Part shown: positions 17,381 to 27,081 of the stretch, piece by piece
Position numbering within the stretch: position 1 is the first letter of the stretch
Layout of the letters: each line of letters opens with the position of its first letter
DNA from: Streptomyces abikoensis
GTDB taxonomy: Bacteria > Actinomycetota > Actinomycetes > Streptomycetales > Streptomycetaceae
Direction: 5' to 3'
Length of the DNA: 64,000 nt
NCBI RefSeq assembly: GCF_014648775.1
Contig: NZ_BMRT01000002.1
Location: 62,001 to 126,000, forward strand
Notes under the pieces: model-generated
Told to the model about the DNA's origin: nothing
Database searches by the model: none
Seen by the model: the letters and a program-made list of their open reading frames with translations, nothing else
Program-made: the position numbers and the translations under genes

Positions 17381-18040
17381 ATGAAGATCGGCATCATCGG
17401 CGCCGGCAACATCGGCGGCAATCTGACGCGGCGTCTCACCGCTCTCGGCCACGAGGTGTCCGTGGCCAACTCGCGCGGCCCGCACACCCTCACGGAGCTC
17501 GCCGAGGAGACGGGCGCCACGCCCGTCACCGTGACCGAGGCCGCGCGCGGCGCGGAGGTCGTGGTGGTCACCGTCCCGCTGAAGGCCGTCCCGGACCTGC
17601 CGTCCGGCCTCTTCGACGGGGCCGCGGAGGGCTTCGCGGTCATCGACACCAACAACTACTACCCCAAGGAGCGCGACGGCCTCATCGCCGCCATCGAGGA
17701 CGGCCTCACCGAGAGCCGCTGGGTCGAGCGGCACCTGGGCCACCCGGTGATCAAGGCGTTCAACGGCACGTACGCCCAGGACATCCTCGACGCGCCGCGC
17801 CCCGAGGGCGACCCGGAGCGGCTCGCGCTCCCGGTGGCCGGGGACGACGAGGCGGCCAAGCGCACGGTCCGCGCGCTCATCGGCGAGCTGGGCTTCGACA
17901 CGGTCGACGCGGGCGGGATCGACGACTCCTGGCGCCAGCAGCCCGACACCCCCGTCTACGGGCTGCGCGCGGGCGTCGAGGCCGTCACCAAGGCTCTCGC
18001 CGAGGCGTCCCCGGACCGGCCGGCGGCGTTCCGGGCGTGA
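17381..18040 (+). CDS. NADP(F420)-dependent oxidoreductase, Rossmann fold
   Basis: A 219-residue protein with an N-terminal dinucleotide-binding loop IGIIGAGNIGGNL, then VANSRGPHTL (basic, NADP-preferring) and IDTNNYYPKERDG. This is the pattern of the F420-dependent NADP reductase-like/COG2085 family. It probably transfers hydride between NADP(H) and F420 or a small substrate. ATG 17381 starts the first beta strand directly. The 299 bases upstream show no gene, only a CGCCGG/CCGGCG hairpin at 17268-17286. Confidence 0.85.
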   Translation: MKIGIIGAGNIGGNLTRRLTALGHEVSVANSRGPHTLTELAEETGATPVTVTEAARGAEVVVVTVPLKAVPDLPSGLFDGAAEGFAVIDTNNYYPKERDGLIAAIEDGLTESRWVERHLGHPVIKAFNGTYAQDILDAPRPEGDPERLALPVAGDDEAAKRTVRALIGELGFDTVDAGGIDDSWRQQPDTPVYGLRAGVEAVTKALAEASPDRPAAFRA

Positions 18041-18192
18041 CCCGGGGCCGGGCCCCTCGCCCCGCCCGGCCGTGTTGACCACCTCGAACGGCAATTCCCC
18101 CGTCAAGCGACCCCGGCCGGCAGAACCGGGGACGCCATGACCGGCGTCGTGGGGCTAGAAGAGCCACCGTCCAGTCCATGGGGGAGCACGGG

Positions 18193-18852
18193 GTGAGCAC
18201 GGAGATCTACTTCGCGAACAACTACCGGGATCTGTGCGAGCAGCACGGTACGGCGTCGGGTTTCCAGTTCGAGTTCTACTGCTGGCGCTGCCACGACACC
18301 TGGCGCTCCCCCTTCGAGCCCTACCGGGGCGGACGGCTCGCCGGGTGGCTCAACCGGGGCATCGGGACGGCGCCGGGGCTGCTCGGCAGAGCGTGGTGGG
18401 GCGTCACCAGCGCCGCCGAGGGGCTGGCCGGCTCGGGCTGGGGGAACGCGCGCGACGCGGCGTTCCAGCGGGCGATCGGCGCGGCCCAGGGCCACTTCAA
18501 CCGCTGCGCGCGCTGCGCCACATACGTGTGCGGCCGCTGCTGGCACCCGGAGCAGGGCCTCTGCTTCACCTGCGCCCCGGACAGCGCGGGCGAGATGATG
18601 GCGGCCCGGCAGCGGGGCGTCAACGACATGGTGACGCAGCAGGCGTACGACGAGGGTCAGCGCCAGGGCAAGGCACAGGACGGGCGGACGACGCGCCAGC
18701 TCGTCTGCCCCCGGTGCCGCGCCGAGTGCCACGGGGGCCGGTTCTGTCCCGGCTGCGGCTACGAACTCGCGCGGCAGGCGTCGTGCTCGTCCTGCCGGGC
18801 CACGCTGCCGGACGGCGTGACGTTCTGCCCCACGTGCGGCCAACGCCAGTAG
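18193..18852 (+). CDS. Zinc-ribbon protein with C-terminal double zinc ribbon
   Basis: A 219-residue cytoplasmic protein. Cys pairs are seen at CWRCHDTW, CARCATYVCGRCWHPEQGLCFTC, then a C-terminal double zinc ribbon CPRC...CPGCGYELA and CSSC...CPTCGQ. Between the first two clusters lies a Gly/Trp-rich amphipathic stretch (GWLNRGIGTAPGLLGRAWWGVTSAAEGLAGSGWG) that could associate with membrane. GTG 18193 follows GGGGAG; an ATG five codons upstream is the alternative. The family is an uncharacterised actinobacterial zinc ribbon group. Confidence 0.7.
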   Translation: MSTEIYFANNYRDLCEQHGTASGFQFEFYCWRCHDTWRSPFEPYRGGRLAGWLNRGIGTAPGLLGRAWWGVTSAAEGLAGSGWGNARDAAFQRAIGAAQGHFNRCARCATYVCGRCWHPEQGLCFTCAPDSAGEMMAARQRGVNDMVTQQAYDEGQRQGKAQDGRTTRQLVCPRCRAECHGGRFCPGCGYELARQASCSSCRATLPDGVTFCPTCGQRQ

Positions 18853-18986
18853 GGACCGTCCGTCCCTCCTGTCACACAATGCTCATGAAGTGCTGGTCAA
18901 CCCGGTATCGCTCGACGTCATCTCAGTGATCACAAACGATCACACCGACGTCAGCACGAGCCATCTCTTCGAGGAGCGACCGGCCC

Positions 18987-21011
18987 TTGAGCAAACACCG
19001 GCACACGTCACGTCCGCGCAGTCACAGCCGCAGCCGAGGGAAGGAAGGAGCGGCGGCCGGGCGGCGGTTCGTCGACTATCCGCGCCGGGGCAGACGCGGC
19101 GTGCGGCGATGGTTGCCGTCGTGGCGGCTGACTTCGGCCGTGTTCGTCCTCGGCGCGGGCGGGACGGCCGGGCTGTTCGCCTATGTGTACGCGAGCGTCG
19201 ACATCCCCGACGAGAACATGGCGGCCCGTCAGGAGGCCAATATCTACTACTGGTCCGACGGTACGCAGATGGTGAGCACCGGTGCCCTCAACCGGACCAT
19301 CATCCGGCTGTCGGACGTGCCGGGTTCCGCCCAGAACGCGGTGATAGCCGCCGAGAACGAGAGCTTCTACCGTGACTCCGGCGTGTCCTTCAAGGGCTTG
19401 GCGCGGGCCGTGGCCAGTACGGTCCAGGGGAAAGAGACCCAGGGCGGCTCGACCATCACCCAGCAGTATGTGAAGAACACCTATCTCTCGCAGGAGAAGA
19501 CCGTCTCCCGCAAGGCCAAGGAGTTCGTCATCGCGCTGAAGGTGGACCGGTCGAAGAGCAAACAGGAGATTCTTCAGGGCTATCTCAACACCAGTTGGTT
19601 CGGGCGCGGCGCCTATGGGATCGACGCGGCCGCCCAGGCCTATTACGGCATTCCCGCGAAACAGCTGAATCCCAGTCAGAGTGCTCTGCTGGCCGCGCTG
19701 CTGAAGGGCGCCGAGCTGTACGACCCCTCCGCGGGGCCGAAGAACCACGAGCGGGCGCGGGAGCGCTGGGCGTGGATCCTCGACCGGCAGGTCGCGACCG
19801 GCCGGATGCCGCGCGAGGAACGGGAGCGGTACCGGACGTTCCCCGAGCCGCTCAAGAAGTCCACGTCGACCAGCCTGGGCGGGCAGACCGGCTATCTCGT
19901 GGACGTCGTCAACAAATACATCAAACAGCGCGCCCTCCTCACCGACCAGGACCTCGCCCACGGCGGCTACCGGATCCACACCACGTTCGACAAGGACCGG
20001 ACGCGTCAGCTGACGAAGGCGGTGGAGAACGTGCTGGAGCGGGACATCGACCCGAAGAAACGCGAAGCCGACGCGCACGTCCAGGTCGGCGCCGCCTCGG
20101 TGCGGCCCTCGGACGGTGCGCTGCTCGCGCTGTACGGGGGCCCGGACGCCACCAAGCGGTTCGTCAACAACGCCGACACCGCCGGCGTTCCGGCCGGCTC
20201 CGCCTTCAAGCCGTTCGTCCTCGCCGCCGCCCTGCGGCACGGCGCGCGCGCCTCGCGGGACGGCGAGCGGCAAGAGGTGACCTCCGGCAGCCACTACGGG
20301 GACGACGGCACGCTCGTCCAGCCGTCCGGTGACGCCCCCGGGCCCGACGACGCCCACCCCACGCTCCGCCAGGCCCTGGCCACCGGGGGCAACGCCACCT
20401 ACGCACGGCTCGGCCGGGACGTGGGGCTGGAGCGGGTGCGGGACACCGCCGTCGCCGCCGGACTACTGAGGGACAGCTTGGCCCCGCTGGACGACACCTT
20501 CCCCATCGGCACCTCCACTCCCAGCGCGATCCGCGTGGCGGCCGGCTACGGCACCTTCGTCAACCGCGGGCTGCAGAACGACCCGTACTCGGTGACCAAG
20601 CTGGTGAAGGACGGCCGGTCCGTCGGCGGCTTCGAGAGCAGGGCGAAGGCGAGCCGGGCGCTGCCCGAGGACGTGGCGACCGAGGTCGCGGACTCCCTGC
20701 GCGAGGCCGGGGAGCGGAGCGTCGGGGACGCGCAGGGCGTCGACGAGCGCACCGCCCGGGCCGTCGGCCCGTTCGCGGCGGGCCGGACCGGGGACCAGGA
20801 CCGGCTCAGATCGGCGTGGTTCGTCGGCTCCACGGAGGAGCTGTCCACGGCGGTGACCATGTTCCGTACGAAGCCGGACGAGCCCCAGTTGCTGCCCATG
20901 TCGGATGTGGGCGGTGCGGATTCACGGCGTGGAAGCGTCTTCCCGGCCCGGATCTGGACGGATTACATGGGGGCGTACGTGGCGTCCAGGAATTCCCGCG
21001 GAAAATCCTGA
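18987..21011 (+). CDS. Class A penicillin-binding protein with degenerate transpeptidase motifs
   Basis: A 674-residue bifunctional PBP. After a basic tail and one TM (SAVFVLGAGGTAGLFAYVYA), the GT51 glycosyltransferase domain has IAAENESFYRDSGVSFKG (catalytic Glu), GGSTITQQYVKN and RKAKEFVIALKVDRSKSKQEILQGYLN. In the transpeptidase domain the nucleophile tetrad is SAFK (Ser405-Lys408), but the SxN motif reads GGN (Asn469) and the KTG motif is RTG (Arg600). The glycosyltransferase looks intact; transpeptidation or beta-lactam binding may be weakened. TTG start after GAGGAG. Confidence 0.9.
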   Translation: MSKHRHTSRPRSHSRSRGKEGAAAGRRFVDYPRRGRRGVRRWLPSWRLTSAVFVLGAGGTAGLFAYVYASVDIPDENMAARQEANIYYWSDGTQMVSTGALNRTIIRLSDVPGSAQNAVIAAENESFYRDSGVSFKGLARAVASTVQGKETQGGSTITQQYVKNTYLSQEKTVSRKAKEFVIALKVDRSKSKQEILQGYLNTSWFGRGAYGIDAAAQAYYGIPAKQLNPSQSALLAALLKGAELYDPSAGPKNHERARERWAWILDRQVATGRMPREERERYRTFPEPLKKSTSTSLGGQTGYLVDVVNKYIKQRALLTDQDLAHGGYRIHTTFDKDRTRQLTKAVENVLERDIDPKKREADAHVQVGAASVRPSDGALLALYGGPDATKRFVNNADTAGVPAGSAFKPFVLAAALRHGARASRDGERQEVTSGSHYGDDGTLVQPSGDAPGPDDAHPTLRQALATGGNATYARLGRDVGLERVRDTAVAAGLLRDSLAPLDDTFPIGTSTPSAIRVAAGYGTFVNRGLQNDPYSVTKLVKDGRSVGGFESRAKASRALPEDVATEVADSLREAGERSVGDAQGVDERTARAVGPFAAGRTGDQDRLRSAWFVGSTEELSTAVTMFRTKPDEPQLLPMSDVGGADSRRGSVFPARIWTDYMGAYVASRNSRGKS

Positions 21012-21190
21012 GCAGGGCGGGGCAGGACGGGGCCGGGCGGACCGGAGGGTACTGGTGTGCCGTCCGGTGTCGTCCGCTCATGTCATTCCGCGTGGATAGA
21101 CGGATCGCGGCGCGGGGAGAATCGGTGAAGATGCCTACACAAGGGCACGTTTCTCCATTCTCATTTGACTTCACGAAATAGGGGGGAATC

Positions 21191-22075
21191 GTGGGTTCGA
21201 AAGTGACCGTCCTCGGGCTGGGGGCGATGGGGGCGACACTGGCCGGGGCCTTTACGGCGGCCGGCCACCGTACGACCGTCTGGAACCGGACCGCGGGCAG
21301 GGCCGGCGCCCTGATGGAGCGCGGCGCCGTGGAGGCGCCGTCGGCCGCCCAGGCCGTGGCGGCGAGCCCGCTGGTCGTGATCTGCGTGACGGCGTACGAC
21401 GCGGCCCACGACGTCCTCGGCCCGCTGACCGCCGGCCTCGCGGGCTCCACGCTCGTCAACCTCACCTCGGGCTCGCCGCCGCAGGCGCGGGAGACGGCCG
21501 CCTGGGCGGAGCGGCACGGCATCGCCTATCTCGACGGCGCGCTCATGTCGACGCCGTCGGGCATCGGCGATCCGGACTTCCTCCAGCTCTACAGCGGCCC
21601 GCGCGCCGCCTTCGACCAGCACCGCGAGACGCTCGCCGCGCTGGGCCACCCGGTGCACCTGGGCACCGACCCGGCCCTGCCGTCCGTCTACGACAGCGCG
21701 CTGCTGGGCCTGCTGTGGTCCACGCTGACGGGCTGGCTGCACAGCGTGGCGCTCATCGGCGCCGAGGGCCCCGGTGGCGGGGTGACGGCGACGGACTTCA
21801 CGGACGTGGTCAACCACTGGATGAAGAGCGTCGGCTCCTTCATGAACGCCTACGCCCCGCAGATCGACGCGGGCCGCTATCCGGGGGGCGAATTCCCCCT
21901 GACCCTCCACCATTCGATGATGAAGCTCCTCGGTCACGCGAGCGAACTGCGCGGCGTGGAGCCGGGCCTGCCGGATTTCCTTCAGCAACTGACGAGCCGC
22001 GCGATCGCGGCCGGGCACGGCGACGACAGTTACGCACGGCTGGTCGAGTTCCTCCGCAAGAACGCAAACCACTGA
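21191..22075 (+). CDS. Imine-reductase-like NADPH-dependent oxidoreductase
   Basis: A 294-residue protein of the beta-hydroxyacid dehydrogenase superfamily. The Rossmann loop VTVLGLGAMGATLAGAF and the NADP-selective WNRTAGRAGAL are present. NLTSGSPPQARETAAWAERHGIAYLDGALMSTPSGIG is characteristic of bacterial imine reductases. The C-terminal all-helical dimerisation domain is complete. It could reduce a cyclic imine. Start GTG 21191 after GGGGGGA. The native imine is unknown. Confidence 0.88.
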   Translation: MGSKVTVLGLGAMGATLAGAFTAAGHRTTVWNRTAGRAGALMERGAVEAPSAAQAVAASPLVVICVTAYDAAHDVLGPLTAGLAGSTLVNLTSGSPPQARETAAWAERHGIAYLDGALMSTPSGIGDPDFLQLYSGPRAAFDQHRETLAALGHPVHLGTDPALPSVYDSALLGLLWSTLTGWLHSVALIGAEGPGGGVTATDFTDVVNHWMKSVGSFMNAYAPQIDAGRYPGGEFPLTLHHSMMKLLGHASELRGVEPGLPDFLQQLTSRAIAAGHGDDSYARLVEFLRKNANH

Positions 22076-22092
22076 ATTGCTAGGCTGCCCGG

Positions 22093-22689
22093 ATGATCGT
22101 TCCCACGGCGCGGGAGATACGCGCGCTGCACGAGAAGTACGCGCCGACGCCGGCCGCGCTGGAACTCGTCCACACGCATTGCGAGATCGTCAGCCATATC
22201 GCGGAGCAGCTGCTCCCGCGTACCGGTCCCCAGCTGGATGCCGATCTCGTGCGCGCCGGGGCGCTGTTGCACGACATCGGCGTCTACCGGCTCTTCGACG
22301 CGTCGGGGCGGCTCGATACGCGCGACTACGTCCGGCACGGCGTCCTCGGGCACGAGATCCTGCGGGGTGAGGGGTTCCCTGAGCGGCTGTGCCGGTTCTG
22401 TTCGTGCCATACCGGGGTGGGCATCTCCCGGGAGGACGTCCATCGCCAGAAACTGGACCTGCCCGTCGCCGACTATCTGGCCGAGACCGGCGAGGAGCAG
22501 TTGGTGATGTACGCGGACAAGTTCCATACGAAGAGCACGCCGCCGAAGTTCCTCTCCGCCGATTCCTACGCCGTCCACGTGCGGCGGTTCGGCGAGGACA
22601 AGGTCGGCGTCTTCAACGATCTCCGCACCCGGTTCGGCGAACCGGATCTCGCGACGCTCAGCGCGCGCTACGGGCACGCGCGGGCGTGA
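22093..22689 (+). CDS. HD-domain phosphohydrolase-like protein
   Basis: A 198-residue HD-superfamily protein. Metal ligands are visible as H in VHTHCEIVSHIAE, the HD pair in GALLHDIGVYRLF and H in VRHGVLGHEIL. It is probably a phosphohydrolase on a nucleotide or related metabolite. It follows the imine-reductase-like gene by 17 bp and is likely co-transcribed. A strong hairpin at 22695-22720 ends the unit just before the left IS end. Confidence 0.85.
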   Translation: MIVPTAREIRALHEKYAPTPAALELVHTHCEIVSHIAEQLLPRTGPQLDADLVRAGALLHDIGVYRLFDASGRLDTRDYVRHGVLGHEILRGEGFPERLCRFCSCHTGVGISREDVHRQKLDLPVADYLAETGEEQLVMYADKFHTKSTPPKFLSADSYAVHVRRFGEDKVGVFNDLRTRFGEPDLATLSARYGHARA

Positions 22690-22694
22690 ACGCG

Positions 22695-22720
22695 CTCCGC
22701 GCGCCGTTCGGCGCGCGGAG
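22695..22720 (+). terminator. Terminator after the HD-domain gene
   Basis: A perfect 11-bp stem (CTCCGCGCGCC arm) with loop GTTC, starting 6 bp after the HD gene stop. Confidence 0.75.
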
Positions 22721-22743
22721 GCGCCGCACCTGTCGGGCCCCAG

Positions 22744-22758
22744 AGCCTGTCTGACAAA
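22744..22758. repeat. Left terminal inverted repeat
   Basis: AGCCTGTCTGACAAA, exact reverse complement of 32947-32961. It overlaps the region just after the frame-shifted transposase stop (22762). Confidence 0.8.
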
Positions 22759-22761
22759 TAA

Positions 22762-23660
22762 TCAGCCGACGGGTTCTCGCAGCCACAAGATCAGAGCGCC
22801 TATGACAATCCCAGCTCGGTAGCGTTCGGCGAGCTTGTCGAACCTCGTTGTTCGATGGCACGGAACTGCTTGAGGCGGGCGAAGCATCGTTCGACTACGT
22901 TGCGGGTGCGGTAGATGTTCTTGTCGAAGGCGGGTGGGCGACCGCCCTGGTCCCCACGACGTCGCCGGTTGGCCATCTGGTCGCGGCGTTCGGGGATCGT
23001 GGCAGCGATGCCCCGGCGCCGCAGCAAGTGGCGTATCGCCCAGCTGGAATACGCTTTTTCGCCCAGTAGCCGTGCCGGTGTCGTGCGAGGTCGTCCCGTC
23101 ACGGTACGCGGGATGCGGATGCTGTCGAGGACCTGGCCGCAAGCTGTGGCGTCGTTGATGTTGCCCGGCGTGAGCACGATGGACAGCGGAAGGCCGCGGC
23201 CGTCGATGGCGAGGTGAATCTTGGTGGTGAGGCCTCCACGGGAGCGGCCGAGAGCCTGGCGCGTCTGCGAAGAGCCTGGATCTTCCAGGGTGCCCCCGTC
23301 TGCGGCCCTCCTTTTGAGGGCGCTGGCCGAGTGCTGGTGGGCTCGGTTGATGGTGGAGTCGACAGAAACGGTCCAGTCCACCCGGCCCACCGCGTCGTCG
23401 CGAACCAGGAGGTACTCCGGCAACGTCGCCCAGATCCCGTCCACTTCCCAACGGGCGAACCGCTCGTAGACGGTCTGCCACGGCCCGTACCGTTCGGGGA
23501 GATCGCGCCAGGGAGCACCGGTCCGCAGCCGCCACAGCACGCCGTTGACCACTTGGCGGTGATCACGCCATGGACGGCCACGTCCGCCCTGCTTCGGCAA
23601 CAGAGGTCCGATCCGCTCCCACGCCGCGTCCGTCAACGCCTCGCCCTGACACGGAATCAC
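22762..23660 (-). pseudogene. IS5-family-like transposase, frameshifted
   Basis: Homologous to IS5-group DDE transposases: EALTDAAWERIGPLLP at the N-terminus, the first Asp in VSVDSTINRAHQHS and the Glu in NVVERCFARLKQFR. The reading frame breaks near 22841-22855. In the main frame the protein ends in a nonsense tail, while the natural C-terminus (DKLAERYRAGIVIGALILWLREPVG) continues one frame over to 22762. The second catalytic Asp, expected before K-A/G-Y, reads Glu (LLGEKAYSS). The apparent GTG start overlaps the flavoprotein stop, so the authentic 5' end and IS end are missing. Confidence 0.85.
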
Positions 23661-25189
23661 CCCCGGACGCGCCCGCAGGAGCTCGACGCGGACAGCAGCC
23701 CGCCCAGGGCCTTCGGGTCAGATATGGTGCGTTGGACGGTGCCGTCGGGGCGAACCAGCGCCGCTGCGATGCGGCCCCGGCGGAGCCAGCGGTGCAGAGC
23801 GGTGCCGGGCGAGGCGGTGACCAGGACACCACCTCGGTGGTGGATCTCGGAGCGCAGCGCGGGGGTGACGGGTACGAGGGTGACCAGCGCGTAGCGGCCC
23901 GCGGCCAGGTCGTCGAAGCGCCGGCCGTCCGGCAGTTGGGCGTTGGGGCACAGTCGTCCCGCGAGGCCGAGGCCGAGCCGTCCGCGGTCGACCAGGGCTG
24001 AGCGGTGCAGCGCCGGGGTCCGGCTGTCGAGGATGCGGTTGCTCAGGCCGGGGAGCCGGTGCAGATGGGGCGCGAGGATGCGGCGCAACCTGATGCCGGT
24101 GTCCCCGCCGGCGGTCATGGCGGTGCCGACCAGCTTGGCGAGGTTGATCATCGAGCGGGCATGGGGCTTGCGTTCGGTCTCGTAGCTGTCCAGCACGTGT
24201 GCGGGGAGGCGGCCGTCGAGGACGGCGGCGAGCTTCCAGGTGAGGTTGGCGGCGTCGCGCAGGCCGGCGCCCATGCCCTGGCCGATGAAGGGCGGGGTGA
24301 GGTGGGCGGCGTCGCCGAGCAGGAAGAGCCGCTGCCCGCGCCAGCGGTCGGCGATCTGCGCGCGGAAGGTGTACTCGGCCGTGCGCACGATCTCCAGCTC
24401 GTCTGCGGGGAGGTCTCCGGTCCAGGGCCGGACGAGGGGGTGCAGGCGGGTCGTGTCGCGGTAGTCGTCGGCACTTTCACCGGGAAGGAGCTGGAACTCC
24501 CAGCGGTAGCGGCGCTCGCCGATGCGCATGTAGGTGGCCGCGCGTACCGGGTCGCAGACCTGGTGCACGCCTTCCCACTGGTGCAGGTCGGCGTCGGTCG
24601 CGATGTCGACGACCAGCCAGCGTTGGGTGAAAGTTAGGTCGTGCATGGTGGAGCCGATCGCCCTGCGGGTCAGGCTGTTCGCGCCGTCGCAGCCGAGCAC
24701 ATACCCGGCGGTCACGGTGTCGGCCTCGCCGGTGGTCCGGTCGGTGAACCGTACTCGCGCCGGGTCGCCGTCGGACTGCTCGATCGCGGTGACGTCCACG
24801 TTGCCGCGCAGGGTGACGGTCGGGTGCCGTTCGAGGTTGGCGCGCAGCAGCTCCTCCAGTTGGGGCTGGTCGAACATGCTGGCCTCGGGATGACCGTGGC
24901 GCCCGAGGGCGGCGCCGCGCCGGAACTCGGCCAGCAGCCGCAGGTCGCGGTCCAGGAGTCGCAGGCCGTGGGCGGGGCGGGAGATGGTGGCGAACTCCTC
25001 GGCGACGCCGAGGCGGGCGAGCAGCCGGTAGATCTCGTCGTCGAGGTGGACCGCCCGCGGCAGTGGGTAGACCGACTCCCAGCGGTCCAGCACGAGGGTT
25101 TCGATGCCGTACTGGCCCAGCAGTGTCGCCGCGGTCAGCCCGGTGGGGCCGGCGCCGATGACGACGACCGGGACGGTATCGGCGGTCAT
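23657..25189 (-). CDS. FAD-dependent aromatic hydroxylase (MhpA/PheA-like)
   Basis: A 510-residue class A flavin monooxygenase. The FAD motif VVIGAGPTGLTAATLLGQYG is at the N-terminus, the DG motif is LGCDGANSLTRRAIG and the GD motif is LFLLGDAAHLTPPFIGQGMGAG. It resembles 3-(3-hydroxyphenyl)propionate hydroxylase: NADPH and O2 hydroxylate a phenol to a catechol. It is the last gene of the operon, overlapping the ligase stop (ATGA). Its own stop abuts the IS transposase, so the last residues (SASSSCGRVRG) may be altered by the junction. Confidence 0.88.
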   Translation of the reverse strand: MTADTVPVVVIGAGPTGLTAATLLGQYGIETLVLDRWESVYPLPRAVHLDDEIYRLLARLGVAEEFATISRPAHGLRLLDRDLRLLAEFRRGAALGRHGHPEASMFDQPQLEELLRANLERHPTVTLRGNVDVTAIEQSDGDPARVRFTDRTTGEADTVTAGYVLGCDGANSLTRRAIGSTMHDLTFTQRWLVVDIATDADLHQWEGVHQVCDPVRAATYMRIGERRYRWEFQLLPGESADDYRDTTRLHPLVRPWTGDLPADELEIVRTAEYTFRAQIADRWRGQRLFLLGDAAHLTPPFIGQGMGAGLRDAANLTWKLAAVLDGRLPAHVLDSYETERKPHARSMINLAKLVGTAMTAGGDTGIRLRRILAPHLHRLPGLSNRILDSRTPALHRSALVDRGRLGLGLAGRLCPNAQLPDGRRFDDLAAGRYALVTLVPVTPALRSEIHHRGGVLVTASPGTALHRWLRRGRIAAALVRPDGTVQRTISDPKALGGLLSASSSCGRVRG

Positions 25190-27081
25190 GATGTCACCGG
25201 CCCGAATGTCGGCCGGGACCAGGTCCAGCGCAGGGCGTACTGGAGGAGGACCGCGCTGATGGCCTCGCGGTCACCGGTGCCGGGAGTGACGGACACGAGG
25301 ACGGACCCGTCCTCGACCGCCGCGTCGACTTCGATGCCGTGGCCGTGGCCGGCCAGGGCCTCTGCGACGGCGAGTCGGGTGGCGTCGGCTCGCAGGGCGA
25401 GCTTGTGGGGCTTGCCGACGTCGGTCACCGGCAGGGCGGCGAGGACGGTGACGGACTTCGGTGCGGCCGCGCGTTCCGGGACGCGTTCGGCGGCCCACTG
25501 GCGGAGCTCGTCCTCGGTCACGTCCGTCTCCGGGGCGAGGGTCACGTACGCGACCGGGACCTCGCCCGCGTGCGGGTCCGGGCGTCCGACCGCGCCGGCG
25601 CCGGTGACGTGCGGATGGGCGAGCAGCGCGTGCTCGATGACGGCCGGGTCGATGTTGTGGCCGCCACGGATGATCAGGTCCTTGGCGCGGCCGGCCAGGT
25701 GGACGAACCCGTCCGTGTCGAGGCGGGCCAGGTCGCCGGTGTCCAGCCAGCCGTCCACGAGCTTGCCGAGGCCGTCGAGGACCGGACGGCCCTGGGTGTC
25801 GCGGCCGGTGACGTAGCCGGCGAACACGGTCGGGCCGGCGATCGCAAGCAGGCCGGTCCGCCCGGCGGGCAGCCCTGCCCCCGATTCCGGGTGGACGACT
25901 TTCACCTGCTGGTAGGGCATGCGCTGCCCGACCGTGCCGGGGCGCGGCGCGTCGGGGAAGCTGCGGACGCTGGCACAGGTGGCCTCGGTCAGGCCGTAGC
26001 CCTCGACCAGCGTCACCCCGGTGCGGGCCTCGAATGCGGTTCGGACGGCGTCGGGCAGCGGCGACGCGCCGACCATGGCGTACCGCAGGCTGCTGATGTC
26101 CGCCGTGCCGACCGGGCACTGGGCGAGCACCTGGTAGACGGTCGGCACGGCGCTCATCGCGGCGATGCCGTAGTGCTCGACGATCGACCAGAACTCCCCG
26201 TACAGGGCGGGTTCGCGATAGCCGAGCGGACCCGCCCACACCACCTGCTGGCCCTTGAACAGCGGCGCCAGCAGCGTGACCACGAGGGCGTTGACGTGGA
26301 ACAGCGGCAGGGCGGCGAAGACGACGGCGTCGCCGTCGAGCAGCGAGTTGGCGGCGATCATCCAGGCGTTCGCGACCTCGTTCGCGTGGGTGTGGGCGGC
26401 GAGCTTCGGGATGCCGGTGGTGCCGCCGGTGTGGAAGAACGCGGCCAGGTCGCCCGGCCGGGGCGGTTCTCCCGTGAATGCGGACGCCTCCTCGGCCCGG
26501 GCCAGGTCGGCGAGGTAGGCGATGCGTACCCCGTCGATCCGCGGCAGCGGCGCGGGATCGCCAACAGCCGCCGTGGGCCGAAGCACCAGGACCGCGTCGA
26601 GCCCTTCGGCCAGCTCGGGCAGCTTCGCCCACAGGTCCGGGGCCAGCTCCGGGCCCGCGGCAACGAGGACCCGGGCGCCGGAGCGCCGCAGCAGCTCGGC
26701 CAGGTGCGCGGGGGCAAGAGCGCCGTTGAGCGGCGCGGCGATGCCGCCGAGCTGCGCGGCGAGCGTCGCGGGGATGAGCTCGGCGCAGTTGGGCGCCATC
26801 AGCGCGACCGGGGTGCCGCGGCGGACCCCGAACCGGTGCATGACGTTGGCGTAGCGGTGCACTTCGGCCAGCAGGTCGGCGAAGGTGTACCGCAGCGGCC
26901 CGAGCCACCGCTCGGCCTCGGGGAGCACCGTCAGGGCGGTGCGGTCGGGCCAGAGCCATGCGGCCCGGGCCAGCAAGTGGTAGGTGGAGGCGGGAAGGCC
27001 ACGGGCTTCCAGCGGCACGGCCTCGATCGTGGCCAGGTCGTCGGGGCCGCGGTAGCAGGGCCACAGCAGGTCCTCGGTCAT
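25186..27081 (-). CDS. AMP-forming acyl-CoA synthetase
   Basis: A 631-residue ANL-superfamily ligase. The P-loop-like motif is FFHTGGTTGIPKLAAHTH, followed by EGYGLTEATC, the hinge DTGDLARLDTDGFVHLAGRAKDLIIRGGHNIDP, and the C-terminal catalytic Lys in DVGKPHKLALR. It activates a carboxylate as acyl-AMP and then acyl-CoA. In this operon it may activate an aromatic or alkanoic acid substrate or a ring-cleavage product. ATG 27081 overlaps the FAH gene stop; its own stop overlaps the hydroxylase start. Confidence 0.9.
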   Translation of the reverse strand: MTEDLLWPCYRGPDDLATIEAVPLEARGLPASTYHLLARAAWLWPDRTALTVLPEAERWLGPLRYTFADLLAEVHRYANVMHRFGVRRGTPVALMAPNCAELIPATLAAQLGGIAAPLNGALAPAHLAELLRRSGARVLVAAGPELAPDLWAKLPELAEGLDAVLVLRPTAAVGDPAPLPRIDGVRIAYLADLARAEEASAFTGEPPRPGDLAAFFHTGGTTGIPKLAAHTHANEVANAWMIAANSLLDGDAVVFAALPLFHVNALVVTLLAPLFKGQQVVWAGPLGYREPALYGEFWSIVEHYGIAAMSAVPTVYQVLAQCPVGTADISSLRYAMVGASPLPDAVRTAFEARTGVTLVEGYGLTEATCASVRSFPDAPRPGTVGQRMPYQQVKVVHPESGAGLPAGRTGLLAIAGPTVFAGYVTGRDTQGRPVLDGLGKLVDGWLDTGDLARLDTDGFVHLAGRAKDLIIRGGHNIDPAVIEHALLAHPHVTGAGAVGRPDPHAGEVPVAYVTLAPETDVTEDELRQWAAERVPERAAAPKSVTVLAALPVTDVGKPHKLALRADATRLAVAEALAGHGHGIEVDAAVEDGSVLVSVTPGTGDREAISAVLLQYALRWTWSRPTFGPVTS

